Notes: generated from the sequence alone by a model not told the origin. DNA of 64,000 bases from Leptodactylus fallax (GCA_947044405.1 CAMRHE010000207.1:1560001-1624000); one strand, 5' to 3'. Counted from the stretch's first letter, positions 48,744 to 60,689 are shown. Numbers and translations: made by a program.

Positions 48744-49491
48744 AGTGAATCTAGCAGCCCTATGCAGGGCAGCATGTGACAGCTACAGGTCCATAGTACT
48801 AGTAGCTGAAGCAACACAAAATAAATGCTGCATTATTTGGATACCAGGAGCGCTGAATACAGAAAATGCATAGTTTGAGTGCATTGTATTCATGGGGACA
48901 GGAAGACTTTTCAGCCATAGCACCGGTCCATTTATTCATTAGTCAGTCTTGGACTGGTTTAGGTTGTGTTTGGTGATGGTATACATTGGAAAGACTTCCT
49001 GATCTATACGTCCGATGTATGCTGCTGTACTAGCGTACAGTGGCATGTGCTGCCCATAGGGTTCCATTGTTGTAAGTTTTCTTGCCGTGGCTCTATGTAA
49101 AGGAATGCGCAGTCTGCTGTGCAGCTGAAAATTAGTCGAGCCCTCACCAAGGGCAAAAAAAACCCCACTCCTTTAGCCTGCATTTGGTGAAAAGTAACTG
49201 TATGGACACAATTTACATATACATTAGAAAGCCTAGTGTATATGGGTGGTCCAGAGCTGGAGCAGACCGCCTTGGACTTCCCACCTTACAGCATATTGGT
49301 ACATTGGATGGTGACACTAACATTGAGTGCTAAGGACAGCGGGGGCTAGAGAGAATGTGCACTGACATCAGTGGAGCACAGACTTGTGGGGTGTTTTTCT
49401 TAGTAAATTCCCCCCCCCCCATATGTGCACAGAGCCTTGCTTTGCCTCCAAGTATTCTGTGAAATTCTGCTCACCAGATAAATGCAGGTTT
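48744..49491. other. Intron sequence, no recognised element
   Basis: C-run near 49412-49421. No exon or element supported. Confidence 0.5.
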
Positions 49492-49504
49492 CTGCCAATA
49501 AGTG

Positions 49505-50551
49505 GAAGAGTGAAGAAATCAGGCGATACCTTTTAGAGGCTAACTGAGTATATTTATAAGTAAGCTTTCAGGAGTACTCGCTCCCTTCATCAGACATGGT
49601 GTGATACAAGAACTGAAAATTAACAGATTTTTATACACATGGTTTTCAAAGCATTTTAGAGTCCTTAAAAAAATTTGCAATCTAAGTAGAGAAGTTATTT
49701 ACAACAGGTCAAAAAAACAGTCTGGAAACTTGTGGTGCGTGACGGAGGGATCAGTAATTCTTGCTGTTATCTGTTTGCTATCAGGAGGTGATCTGTGACC
49801 CTCACAGTTCATACATAGTGTGATTTGAAGCTGGCATGAATATTGAGTTCAGTTCATGGTTCAAACATAGTGTGACATGAAGCTGGCATGAATATTAAGT
49901 CCAAATTGCAGAGTTTGAAATTTTTGCATAAATTTGTACTCCATTTCTTTCCTTTTCTCCTGTGTCTTAAAATGTCCCATTAAAACCACAACCCGCAAAT
50001 CTTCAATAGAGTGGTTTTCTCCGGAGAAATGTGCGGCCACTGGGAGATCGGTTCTGCTGTTATTAATGGTGGATCTGTGTGTGTTCATTCGTTGACTGAG
50101 TCTCTACCCTGTTTCCCCCACATAGAGGCCTGTGGTGGGACATTGCACACACATTATGAGGTACACCACATTGGAAGACCTGCAGGAAAATGTCCCCCTA
50201 ATTCTGTGCACCTGTTGTGACTGTGGGATAGGTACACTGTCAGCGGTGTGGATGTGCTTGCAGGTCATGCACCTTTTATGTAGGCAAGGTGAGGTGCCAT
50301 TTTCAGTTGGGGCCTTCAGGGCACTCCGGACGATAATGCGCCTCAGGTTTGGTGGTTGCCGAAAGGAAAGGAGGGGGGGACTGGAAATATGTCCTTGAGT
50401 CTGTTGTCCCTATGTAGTACAGGTTGGAGCTCCTTGGCAATCCTTCGTAGGATCTCCAGCTGTGGGTTGTAGGTGACAACTAGGGGCACTCGGGCTTCTT
50501 TCTGGGTCTCTCTCTATGTGAGCAGACTGTCTCTGTTAATGGCTGCTGCTT
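49505..50551 (-). repeat. Inverted 3'-half arm of Penelope-like element 1
   Basis: Reading the minus strand gives the same C-terminal nuclease part as the sense copy: RSTINNSRTDLPVAAHFSGE, KRKEMEYKFMQKFQTLQFGL, with at least two residue differences (NTHRS against NSHRS, FMSHYV against FKSHYV). It ends where the sense copy's GCAGCAGCCATTAACAGAGA begins to diverge. It carries its own hammerhead-like core at 49566-49593. Confidence 0.88.
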
Positions 50552-51693
50552 TGTGGCAGAAATGGAAGGAACATATTTATCAACATGCACCACCAAACCT
50601 ATGATTTACCTTCGTTATATCGATGATATCCTTGTCATCTGGACTGCAGGTGAGGAGGCCCTACTTCAATTCCATAATGACTTCAATGACTTTCACCCGA
50701 CCATCAACCTTAAACTTAGCTATTCAGGGAGTGAAATTCACTTTCTGGATACCACAATATACATTAAAGACCACCGGCTACTCACATCAATATTCCACAA
50801 ACCTACAGACAGAACGGCCTACCTGAGAAACGACAGCTTCCACCCCAAGCACACAAGACAATCTATAATCTACAGCCAGGCTATACGATACAATCGTATT
50901 TGCTCCGACAAAACAGACCTGGACAAGCACCTCCTGGATCTGAGGATGAAATTTCTCAGATTGGGATACAAACCAAAAGTGACAGACAACCAATTAAACA
51001 AAGCAGCAGCCATTAACAGAGACAGTCTGCTCACATATAGAGAGACCCAGAAAGAAGCCCGAGTGCCCCTAGTTGTCACCTACAACCCACAGCTGGAGAT
51101 CCTACGAAGGATTGCCAAGGAGCTCCAACCTGTACTACATAGGGACAACAGACTCAAGGACATATTTCCAGTCCCCCCTCTCCTCTCCTTTCGACAACCA
51201 CCAAACCTGAGGCGCATTATCGTCCGGAGTGCCCTGAAGGCCCCAACTGAAAATGGCACCTCACCTTGCCTACATAAAAGGTGCATGACCTGCAGGCACA
51301 TCCACACCGCTGACAGTGTACCTATCCCACAGTCACAACAGGTGCACAGAATTAGGGGGGACATTTTCCTGCAGGTCTTCCAATGTGGTGTACCTCATAA
51401 TGTGTGTGCAATGTCCCACCACAGGCCTCTATGTGGGGGAAACAGGGTAGAGACTCAGTCAACGAATGAACTCACACAGATCCACCATTAATAACAGCAG
51501 AACCGATCTCCCAGTGGCCGCACATTTCTCCGGAGAAAACCACTCTATTGAAGATTTGCGGGTTGTGGTTTTAATGGGACATTTTAAGACACAGGAGAAA
51601 AGAAAAGAAATGGAGTACAAATTTATGCAAAAATTTCAAACTCTGCAATTTGGACTCAATATTCATGCCAGCTTCAAATCACACTATGTGTGA
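50552..51693 (+). pseudogene. Penelope-type reverse transcriptase / GIY-YIG endonuclease, 5'-truncated, frameshifted
   Basis: The open frame from 50553 gives MIYLRYIDDILVIW, with the catalytic YIDD at residues 22-25, followed by SGSEIHFLDTTIYI and IFHKPTDRTAYL, the RT palm and thumb motifs typical of Penelope-like elements. A cysteine-rich CLHKRCMTCRHIH segment precedes the nuclease. From about 51375 the protein continues in another frame: SNVVYLIMCVQCPTTGLYVG is the GIY-YIG signature, then a TAG at 51448-51450, RLSQRMNSHRSTIN with the conserved Arg, and EMEYKFMQ with the expected Glu. It ends at 51693. RT regions before YIDD are missing. Such elements copy themselves by target-primed reverse transcription; this copy cannot. 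Confidence 0.88.
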
Positions 51694-51908
51694 CCTGTGA
51701 GGGTCACAAATCACCTCCTGATAGCAAACAGATAACAGCAAGAATTACTGATCCCTCCGTCACGCACCACAAGTTTCCAGACTGTTTTTTTGACCTGTTG
51801 TAAATAACTTCTCTACTTAGATTGCAAATTTTTTTAAGGACTCTAAAATGCTTTGAAAACCATGTGTATAAAAATCTGTTAATTTTCAGTTCTTGTATCA
51901 CACCATGT

Positions 51909-51936
51909 CTGATGAAGGGAGCGAGTACTCCTGAAA
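51909..51936 (+). ncRNA. Hammerhead-ribozyme-like core in Penelope-like element 1
   Basis: CTGATGA (51909-51915) and GAAA (51933-51936) are separated by AGGGAGCGAGTACTCCT, whose ends can pair (AGGG with TCCT) as stem II. The inverted arm repeats it at 49566-49593. The strands forming stems I and III and the cleavage site are not obvious, so activity is unproven. Confidence 0.4.
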
Positions 51937-52053
51937 GCTTACTTATAAATATACTCAGTTAGCCTCTAAAAGGTATCGCCTGATTTCTTCACTCTTCCAC
52001 TACTTTCAATGGCTAACACGGTACAACATTATACTACTATCTGCCAATAAGTG

Positions 52054-53264
52054 ACATTCATATTGCTTGCTAAAAGTTGAGCATGCCTGTTGTCATCCAT
52101 ATCCCAGCCGCAGTTGGTATTTAGGTTACGTAGTGACTATCCTGGCTTTGTTGCTGTTCATTTAGCATTCTGATAGAGCCGGCCTTGTGTTTTTTCTCTA
52201 TTCACACTTTGATGGCAAAACAAACCCCCCAAAACAGAATGTCCTCCTCTGTGAATATGGATGTTTGCACTGGTTGTGCTCTGTTACCCTTGAAAACCCT
52301 GATCCCGCTAGTGAACGGTTTTCAGATGAGTAAATGGTTAGCTCAGATTGTATTGGCTTAACAAATAAAAGGGCAGACAAGGCAAGAAATGCCATGAAAA
52401 TGAGAGGAAGTAATAGATACTGAATGTGATGGTAAGAGCAAGTTATATCCAAGGATTCCATAGTACAGAAATTTTATTTTGCCTTAGGACCAACTTTCTA
52501 GGTCTTGTATGTGCACCCATGGCCAATGATCTTGTGGCCCCTTTTATAGGTAGTTTACCACCACTAAAATCTCTCCTATATTTTGTTGTAGGGGCTGTTT
52601 AGCATCATAGTGAATATACGTCTTAGTTGTGGGTGTGTCTGGGGTATGACGGAGTGTCCTGCACCATTCATTTAAGCCTGTGGTCACCACACATCGAGAC
52701 CTTTGTTAGAGGGTGGAGACCACAGGCAAAAACAGGTGCTTCAGTAGACTGCCATTCCCCGGGTGCACTGAAAAGTTCATTTGTATACAGATTAAAAGTT
52801 CCAAAATTGCACTTTGTCACCTATAATATCCTATAACCATCCTAGCATGTACATGTTTTTAGCAGTCATTTTGGTGGTGGAAGACTCCCTCTAATCCGTG
52901 GGGCATTGGTCCTTTAAATTGTACCATGATTCCCAACTTTACTTTTCGTCTCTTTCTGTCCCCCTTGTGTGTGTTTCTTGAATCGACTTGTGATGTCGCT
53001 TCTCATAGACTTGTTTTCTTGAGTTCTTTACTGTCCTGTTGCCCCTCTGTGCCATGTTCTGGGCTTCAGCTGTTGTCGGTGACAGAGACCAGGGTAGCGC
53101 CTCTCCAAGGTGATAGGGCACAGGGTACCAGCATTGCCATGTGTTGTAGGGTTGGTACCCTGATACTAAGGGGTGGAGGAGAGCTCTGCCTGATGAGTAG
53201 TGTACGAGGGAAGCTGCTGACTTGGATAGGACTTGGCAGTGTGCAGCCTGCGAACACTTAGGCA
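52054..53264. other. Intron sequence, no recognised element
   Basis: GGTCACCACACATCGAGACC and GGTGGAGACCACAGGC near 52681-52730 suggest a small worn foldback. Open frames on both strands near 52930-53260 lack conserved motifs and overlap each other. No exon supported. Confidence 0.5.
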
Positions 53265-53850
53265 TGGTTCACACTACCGTTGGAGTCCGTTATGAAGGTG
53301 TCTGTTAAAAAAAAAAAAAAAACACCTGTCATAACGGACACTAACTGATGCTAATGTGTCAGTTTGTTAACTGAACCATTAATTGGATCAGTTAAAAAAA
53401 CAGACACATTAGCATCAGTTAGTGTCCGTTTTTTAACACTGTCCATTTTTTGTTTTTCTCCTTCCTGAGCATGCGCAGGAAAAAAACGGACATAAAATAA
53501 CTGACAGTAATAGATGGCTATCAGTTACTGTCCGTTATAAGTCCGTTACCCATAGGCTTCAATGTTAAAAAAATAACGGACACTTGCTGTCCGTCAAGAA
53601 TTCGTTTTTTTTTTTTCCAAACGGACAAAGTCCTGCATGTAGGATTTTTTTTGTCCGCGAAAAAAAACGGACTTCTGACGGATTTGGTGTAAATGGACAC
53701 AAACGGACACAATATAAAAACCCGTTGAAATGAATGTAAATTTTAACAGATTTCTGACGGTTCAGCTAGTGTCCGATGCTAAAATCTTGTAACGGACAAT
53801 AGCAACGGACACTACTGACAGTCACCAGCGGTAGTGTGAACGCCCCCTTA
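53265..53850. repeat. Long nested foldback repeat rich in ACGGAC
   Basis: Outer ends GGTTCACACTACCGTTGG and CCAGCGGTAGTGTGAACGCC are inverted. Inside, ACGGACACTAACTGATGCTA (53334) and TAGCATCAGTTAGTGTCCGT (53411) make a strong hairpin, and ACGGAC/GTCCGT occurs more than a dozen times in both directions. No open frame. It resembles a large relative of the GTTCACA-type repeats. Confidence 0.75.
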
Positions 53851-56819
53851 GTCAGGGTTGTAGAGTCAGTCAGGGCCAATATTGGGTGAAGTCAGAAAAA
53901 AAAATTTCCAACTTTAAGTTCAAAATATTATAACTTTATATAATTATAATTAGATACATAGTTTGTTACATATTTACTGCCATAGGAATCAATCACTGGC
54001 TACTTTCATGAATTGGAGGATCTTTACTGCTTCCGACTGACCATGGTTGTCAGATATTTCAGGAGTTGGAGTCGGACTGTGGGAAAATAAAGAATTTGGT
54101 GTGGGTGGTTTTGCCTACCGACTCCACAGCCCTGTATTTGGTGCCTGATGCTGCCAGCACTTGCAGATGAAGGGGTATTTGGCCCTCTGGAGTGCACTGG
54201 GCCCCAGAACTTACCTGGCTTTGTACCAAGTGCTGGTACAAGTGACCATATGTATGTATTAATGCTACAGTATGTAAACCTAATCTTTTCTAAATGTGTT
54301 CTACTTTTTCAATACTATATGGATATAACTGAATGAGTTATCCACTGCCTGGTAAATCTGATACCCTGCAGGTCCGGTGGACAGTACTGTATGACTAGGG
54401 CTAGGTAGAATTGTCCATCCTTACATTACTTCTATAGTCTGCCTTCTAGGACTATAACCATCCTGTTTACTTGCGGTGCATTTGTCATGCATTAGATGTA
54501 AGTGATGTGTTTGGCTCCTCATCAGTATGCCAATGTCTTCTGTCTTTTCAGGGAAGTCTCTACTAAAAGCAGCCTTCACCCCCCCAGAGGCCCAGCAGTT
54601 TCCCTGCAATGCTAGCATTATGCTCCCCTGAGAAATTTCATGCTTTTACAGTCAACCTTTAAGGAATAAGATCACTGACTCCGCGTGAGGGTGTCATGGT
54701 AACCTCCGATTTGCTTGGTCTCTATGGAGTCACCCTTTTTGACCTTTTTCCTGTCCCTTTTACTACCCACTCATACAGAATTGGCCTGCAGTGTTCAATT
54801 CTTAAAACTTAATCTCGATCTGTAATAGATTTGCTAGTCTAGACATGGAACATTAACATTTGTAACCATGCTCTGAGTGGTTATTGGTTTTTGGAAATGG
54901 GTACAAATTGAAATAGAGTTGCGTATTGCTGGATATTATAAAAGTACAGATTTTTGAAGAGCCCAGAGCTGTATTCATAATTCTGCAAGATTCAGAACAG
55001 ACATCTCTATCTATACTAGGCACTGATCCCTTTATATAAAAAGAACTAACCTCTTATAGGTGTGTCTGACATCAAGGTTATGGACTGTATCAGCTGTAGA
55101 TTATGTCAGACTGTAAAACAGTGTTCATGCTGGTAAAGAAATACGTACATAGACTGCGTATGTAATGCACAGGATCTGTGCTATATGTCCATGGCTAGGG
55201 CGTGCATTTGGCTGACCAGTGTGACCAGACCAGATCTATGTTATCTTTAAGACTTTGTACACTTTCTGGGGTCCTTTGTTTTGCTGATTCATGTATAATT
55301 TGGTCTAAAAAGATTTTAATAGTTTTTTATTGCAAATTATGTGATGTTTTTCTTCTGCTATGCTGTATGCTGCATGTTAAGCTGCAGAATGTCTTTCAAT
55401 GGCAGATCTGACCGTCTGATGGATTATTCTCCAGCCCTTCTCTCTCCTCTCCTGAACAATCTTCTGAGCTGATTTATGACCAAATGAAAGTTTGACTTTT
55501 ATGTAGTCCTAAATCCGCTTTCAAGATCATTCAGAAAGAAGGTTTGTTTTTGCCCAAAATCTATATAATTCAATAACAAAAAATGCTTGAGGGTGCCCAA
55601 AGCCTTTTAATGGAACTTTCAATTAAAGGGGTTTCCAGGATTTAGGATTTTATGACCTTATGATAGGCCATAAATATGGTATATGGTTCATACTATACAC
55701 AACATGGGGCTGGCAGCAGTTGGCTCTGTGTCCTGCCAATGGGCGCCAAGCTCCAGTACTGGTGCCCAGCCCCACTATACAGAGCTATCTGTTTCCAGCC
55801 CCATGTATTTGTATATATGGGTGTTGGAAGCGGCCCTGTCCAGCTGATCGGTTTGGGGACCCAGGCAAGCTAAGGCATTTCCCAAAGCTCTTTTCCCCTC
55901 ACTTGCATATGAATAAAATGACAATTTACATGAAAATAGAACTCCAAATAAGAATAACAGAGGTATATTTGTAAACTGTTAAATCTCCTCTACAAGGGAC
56001 TGGGATTAGGTTTTTAAGCAATTTACTGCTGACAGACTCCCCTTGACAACTGCATTGCCATTATTGCCTGTGTACAATGAGATCTGCAATCTGATTGGTC
56101 GCTATAGGCTGTTCAGTTTTTTCCCTTTTTACTAGTTTTATTAAATATCCCCCAATATGCTTTCATAGCCTGTAACCAAGCAATGTATCACACAGGATCA
56201 CATTGGATGAGACGAAGAAGCAATGCGATTGGTTGATATGGGCAGCCCCTCCCAACTGTCTGGATAAATATCCCCATTGTCGTCATTGTAGGTGGATATA
56301 TTTGGCAGGACAGTATTTGTAGGTGTGTAGATTGTTACAATAATGTCCTTCTTTATATATAATGTCTTATTTGTATTTTATAGACTGTACTATTGATATC
56401 CTTTTGTATTAGAACACCCTTCTGGTACTTTTGCTCTCACTGTCTCTGTATTCCTGGTCTTTGTGGCGGTGTCCTCTGCCTGAAGGTTCCCGGCTGTGCA
56501 GTAAGAGTCGGTCTCTGCCCTGAATGAGTTAATGCTGTCAAAGCATTCCTCATCTGAAGGGCTGATCATTGGCTGCCGCCCCACAGGGACCAGATGCTGA
56601 AATCCGTGATGCAACTTGTGTTATTTACCTACTACATCCCCTCTAGTGACACTTCCCCAGGATCAAAGTAGCCACCTCCTTCTATTGAGTATGATCATCT
56701 TATTCTGCAATCTTAAAAGCTCCCCATCTATCAGTCGGACTGTTTTACCCTCAAGACGTCTTGACAGGCTGTGCATCTGAATTGCAGCTACCTAAACCAA
56801 CTTTAATCTCTCTGCCTAG
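53851..56819. other. Intron sequence up to the third visible exon
   Basis: No recognised element except a partial TTAA-type start near 55625 (TTAAAGGGGTTTCCAGGATT). The 3' end TTTAATCTCTCTGCCTAG is the acceptor with pyrimidine tract. Confidence 0.5.
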
Positions 56820-56931
56820 GAGCGGCTCGAGGCTATGATGCGGCGCGCCCAAGAACGCAGTCAACAGCTGGAACAGAAGCAGAAGCGATGGTCCTGGGGT
56901 GGGGCCCTGGTCGCCGGGTCTGGAAGAGATG
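56820..56931 (+). CDS. map7d2: MAP7D2-like exon, RRAQERSQQLEQK / WSWGG
   Basis: The 112-base exon has acceptor CTCTGCCTAG and donor GATG|GTGAGT. In phase 0 it reads ERLEAMMRRAQERSQQLEQK then QKRWSWGGALVAGSGRDG, ending one base into the next codon. ERLEAMMRR followed by ERxQQLE and a SWGG/SWGA motif is diagnostic of the MAP7 family: the end of the microtubule-binding helix and the conserved Trp-rich block. The EAMMRR form fits MAP7D2. It is the only coding sequence for 15.8 kb upstream, and the next exon follows after a 556-bp intron. Some synonymous codons are GC-rich (CGGCGCGCC), unlike the AT-rich introns. Confidence 0.92.
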
Positions 56932-57487
56932 GTGAGTCCTTCTTCCCTGCAATGCAGCCCTTTAAAACGAATCCCTCACGTGCAAGAAAATGTTATATTT
57001 GTGCTCATGGCTGTGTCCTCCCAAAGCACACGTCAAGGTTATCGATTGTCTTCCCTGCAGTGCTTATTATAAAGAAGGACACTGCCCATCTAATTCAGTC
57101 TTTTCTGCTTGCATGTTTCTATATATATATATATTTTTTTTTTTTTTATTTAATTTTAGGTGATTTTGTTCTCTGACAACCATTTCAGCGGTGTCTGCTG
57201 CTAAAAATAGCATTATTACACTGGGCATGAATGTGTTAACCCTCTTAAAGGCACTAGTCACTAGTGGTGAGGTATTATCTGACTGTGCAAATATGGAGGT
57301 GATGTAATACCTTCATGTAAGGGTGGCCTTTAAAAGGTTAACTGCTTCACGCCCGTGTTCTTTGTGTCTACAGATAGACCATTTTTACCTCTATTCTGTA
57401 TATTGTGTTATTCTAGTCTGTTATTTTATACCATAGGATTTTATATTTTATCCTCTTGTTGTTTTACTCTGGTTTTGTGCTGTGCAG
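56932..57487 (+). other. map7d2: Short intron (556 bp) of MAP7D2-like gene
   Basis: GTGAGT donor and a long pyrimidine-rich acceptor ending GTGCTGTGCAG, phase 1. Contains a TATATATATATA then T-rich tract near 57119-57150. Confidence 0.8.
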
Positions 57488-57586
57488 GTGAATCAGAAAT
57501 TCCCCAACCCCCTGTGGTAGATTTAACTACCAACACCCCAGAGACAGAGCCCGTGACCTCTGCCGATGCTGACGAGTCCTCCAATG
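57488..57586 (+). CDS. map7d2: MAP7D2-like symmetrical cassette exon (33 codons)
   Basis: Acceptor GTGCTGTGCAG and donor AATG|GTATTA bound 99 bases in phase 1-1, so it can be included or skipped without changing frame. Joined, it reads GESEIPQPPVVDLTTNTPET then EPVTSADADESSN, a Pro/Thr/Glu/Asp-rich disordered linker. The preceding exon joins equally well straight to the exon at 61574. From memory MAP7D2 has an optional linker at this position; I have not checked this. The acceptor is strong but the donor (GTATTA) is weak, which suits regulated splicing. If it is not an exon, it would be a chance in-frame stretch, which the open frame and flanking signals make less likely. Confidence 0.7.
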
Positions 57587-58947
57587 GTATTATATAAGGG
57601 GCACAGTCCCACTGTGTCTTTAAGTGTTCCAGTCACATCCATCACAATCCCAGCTGTGTACCCTAAACAGCGTTTCGGTCAGACTAGTGTCCACAGCAAT
57701 GTCCCGTGTCACATCTGTACATCACTCTGTCTTTCCACGTGGATCCAGAACATGGTGCATGACGCCCAGATTCATACCATCTTGTGATACATTCCATATC
57801 ATGCTCACCATCACCAATATGCGCTTGTTTTTTATGCTGCTTGTACACAGTTTGACGAGTCTGGATCCTATCATTTAGGAAAATCTGTATTTAGGTAAAG
57901 CATCTGTAAAGGGTCCAGACAGAGTTAAAAATGCCAGTCATGGGGCCAGACAAAGCTAGCCCCACCCCAGCTTAGAGACAACAAGAGGTCTGTTTCTAAG
58001 GGGTCAGGGCTGCAGGAGCGTGTGCGTCACACGGGCCCTCATGGGGCTTAGTTGAATGCACTATTATGGGGCCCAAATCTTCTTGCCCCCTTGTCCTTCT
58101 AGCAGTAGTCCCCATTAGGTCAGCTTTGATATGATGCCCCAATCTTATCTTTCCAAGTGAAAATGTTCATTTATCAATATAGAAAAAATATTAAAATGCA
58201 AAAAAAATTAGATTTTTTTAACTTTTTTTTATATCATGCACCTTTTTTAGGTTTGCTGTAATCATGATGGCTATCTAAAGGATAACTGAGAAACTAGCGG
58301 AGCAAAAAGTAAAATGTAGAGGATGAGAATTATCCATTTAACAAGGACCATATAGTAGTCTCTCCATGTCTAATATTTAGCTGTCACTCTCCCCACTGAA
58401 TGTGTTTGTAGTTCATCGCTGTAGTTGGTTTTACTAGTGCCCATATTGTGATGTACCGTGGCATTAGAACGACATAGATCTGAGTCTTAGCTCAATTTTG
58501 TATTCATTATGTGTGCCAGGATTTCCTGCCTAGTCATAATCCCCCATCCCCCAATACATTATCTGGGGAATAATGCAGCAAGCTCATCAGTGGCACAAAA
58601 TCCGGTACATTGTGTCCACAACTGATCTCCTGCTTATTGTGCTTTTTATTAGGAAAATCTCTGTAGCATTGTAAGATCCTGCAGCAGTTTAGTCATACTG
58701 CAGTTTTATCTATTTGTGCTTGATTTGCAATAGTCACAGCTGTCCGTCACCAGAGTAGTGAATATAATATAAATATACTGTATATATTAATATATCTATA
58801 TCGCAATGTATTAGAATATAGTGTAGACAGGTCAGCTAGTATAGACTGCATCATTATTTAATTAACTTTTTTTTTCTTTACTATCCCAATAGTAACCCAT
58901 TGATGCAAAAAAAAAAAAAATATACCGTCCCAACCAAACTGAGGCCC

Positions 58948-59356
58948 CTAAAGAGGACCTTTCACCACCTCCACCAACTCAAACTCTGGTCGTCCTTTAA
59001 TAGGCAACGCTCTACTGATTCCAGCACAGCTGACTTTTTTTTTTTTTTTTTTCTCTAGCCCCCACCATTCCCGAGCAATAAGTGCAATTAGTTTTGGTAC
59101 CCGATAGGCTAACTAGACTCTCTAATGTCAAGTAGATAGTCACAGTCAGTAGACAGTGTAACAGCTCAGAACCACGCCCCCTTGCCTGCTTCGGCCTGAG
59201 ACCATCCACTTGACATTAGACAGTCTAGTTAGCACATCAGGCACCAAAACTAACGCGCTTATTGCTTGGGAATGAGAGCTAGAGAATACTATTCCAATTG
59301 TTCTGGAATCAGTGGAACATCAGATATTGGGGGAGGTGGTGAATTGTCGTCTTTAA
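58948..59356. repeat. Foldback repeat, CACCACCTCC family, copy 3
   Basis: Left CTAAAGAGGACCTTTCACCA with CCTCCACCAACTCAAAC, right GGGAGGTGGTGAATTGTCGT then CTTTAA. Inside, GGCTAACTAGACTCTCTAAT pairs with GACATTAGACAGTCTAGTTAG. Same family as 38688-39048 and 48330-48743. Confidence 0.7.
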
Positions 59357-59615
59357 ATATGAAAGATGCAGAAGACAAAGTGTGCCTTGTATATAGTGTA
59401 GTGCACAAGGGATTGGAGGCATTTTAAGAACCTATAAATTTACATGAAATTTTATTTTATATATTTGTGAGTTGGAAATCTTCCTAGCTGTGTGGGGTCA
59501 TAGTATCCTAGAGACTCAAAGAAAAGGTCAAGATTTTTTTTTTTTTTTTTCTTATTTTCAGTCTTAGAGAAATATTTGTTTTCTAGAGATCAGTGTTAAT
59601 GGGGTTGTCTGGCTA

Positions 59616-59616
<1 letters not shown>

Positions 59617-59666
<50 letters not shown>

Positions 59667-59667
59667 T
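59617..59667. repeat. (AAT)n microsatellite
   Basis: An uninterrupted AAT run of about 16 units following a TTGTCTGGCTAAAT start. Confidence 0.95.
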
Positions 59668-59896
59668 TAATTTATTACTATACCAAAAAAATATGCCCAC
59701 CTGCTGCACCAGTTCTGATGAAATACAGATCCCTGTTGGTCTCTACTTCCTGGTCCCGCTCAACACACAGGAAATGATTGCTCAGTCAATCACTGGCTAA
59801 GGTGGGTCAACATTGCGGACACCTATTGGCTGGGCAGTCATCCCCTGTGTATCAAGAGGTACCAGGATGTAGAAACTAGTGGGGACCCAGGGAGCA

Positions 59897-60184
59897 TTAA
59901 GGGGAGTCTGTCACCAGAACCCAGAATATCAACCCAGTCCTGCAGAGGTTAGGGTCACCTGAATCAAACAGTGTTTTCCCCTTGTGACTCGCTGCCTCCA
60001 TCACCACCTCTTTTGCCAATATGCAATGAGGCAGTGAGGGTGTTGCCGAATTAGCTAATTTGCATAAAAGCAGTAATACCTTGGTAAAGGAGACAGTGAT
60101 TCACAAGGGGAATACACCATTAGGTTAGGGTCACCTGAATCAATCTATTTGGGGGACTGGGTTCTGCTGACAGACTCTATTTAA
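59897..60184. repeat. TTAA-bounded MITE with AGTCTGTC ends
   Basis: TTAAGGGGAGTCTGTCACCA then GAACCCA at the left, and TGGGTTCTGCTGACAGACTC then TATTTAA at the right. GGTTAGGGTCACCTGAATCA occurs in both halves. CCCCTTGTGACTCGCTGCCTCC and ACAGTGATTCACAAGGGG are inverted arms. Confidence 0.75.
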
Positions 60185-60689
60185 AAGAACAGGTAAAGTG
60201 TCAGTAAGACATAGAACATAGAAAGCAAGGTGTCTGAACAGTGTGATCACTAACCTAAATAAATAAAAGTATAATATGTTAGCAAGGGTACAGTAGAATG
60301 CCACTTGAGAAGGTTACGGTGCTCTAGTCTTACAGAACACTGCTCCCCTGCCCTTACCACAATCTGCTGTTGCTGCCCCTAGGGGGACAGATCTGTTGTG
60401 ATGTTTCCAAAATATTCATAAAGTAAAACTGAGCAAGCACAGCGATCTCTTCCTGGCATCGCTACCTCTGTGACTGCTGTCGTACTACTACTACCAGTCC
60501 TATGACTATAACATACATGACTTTAGATCGAATACCCATATAATAGAAAATGTATACAGCTGTATACAGATCTGCCCCCTAGTGGTGGCAGCAGTCAGCT
60601 GAGATTTGTTAAATGTGTGAAGGACTGCTCTGAATGTTAGGAAAAATCAAGTACTCTACAAGTATATAATGGTAGGTACAATATCAGTG

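Larger units (their letters stand above)
49492..52053 (+). mobile_element. Penelope-like element 1, 1-kb foldback with 13-bp flanking repeats
   Basis: CTGCCAATAAGTG occurs at 49492-49504 and 52041-52053 and flanks the whole unit. Inside are an inverted 3' copy (49505-50551), a unique segment with the RT active site (50552-50995), the matching sense 3' half (50996 to about 52000) and a 40-base tail (52001-52040) not present in the inverted arm. The last bases of the arm (CAC / GTG) overlap the flanking repeat. The arms look nearly identical in the stretches I compared, so insertion is recent. The order matches the element at 34649-37550. Confidence 0.88.

Noticed and set aside
49505..50551. 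Independent second gene encoding a GIY-YIG-like protein on the minus strand
   Set aside because: It is the inverted arm of the Penelope-like element and lacks a complete nuclease or RT domain.
52926..53265. Open frames on both strands of about 110 codons
   Set aside because: Overlapping frames on opposite strands without conserved motifs or exon boundaries; I could not choose any as real.
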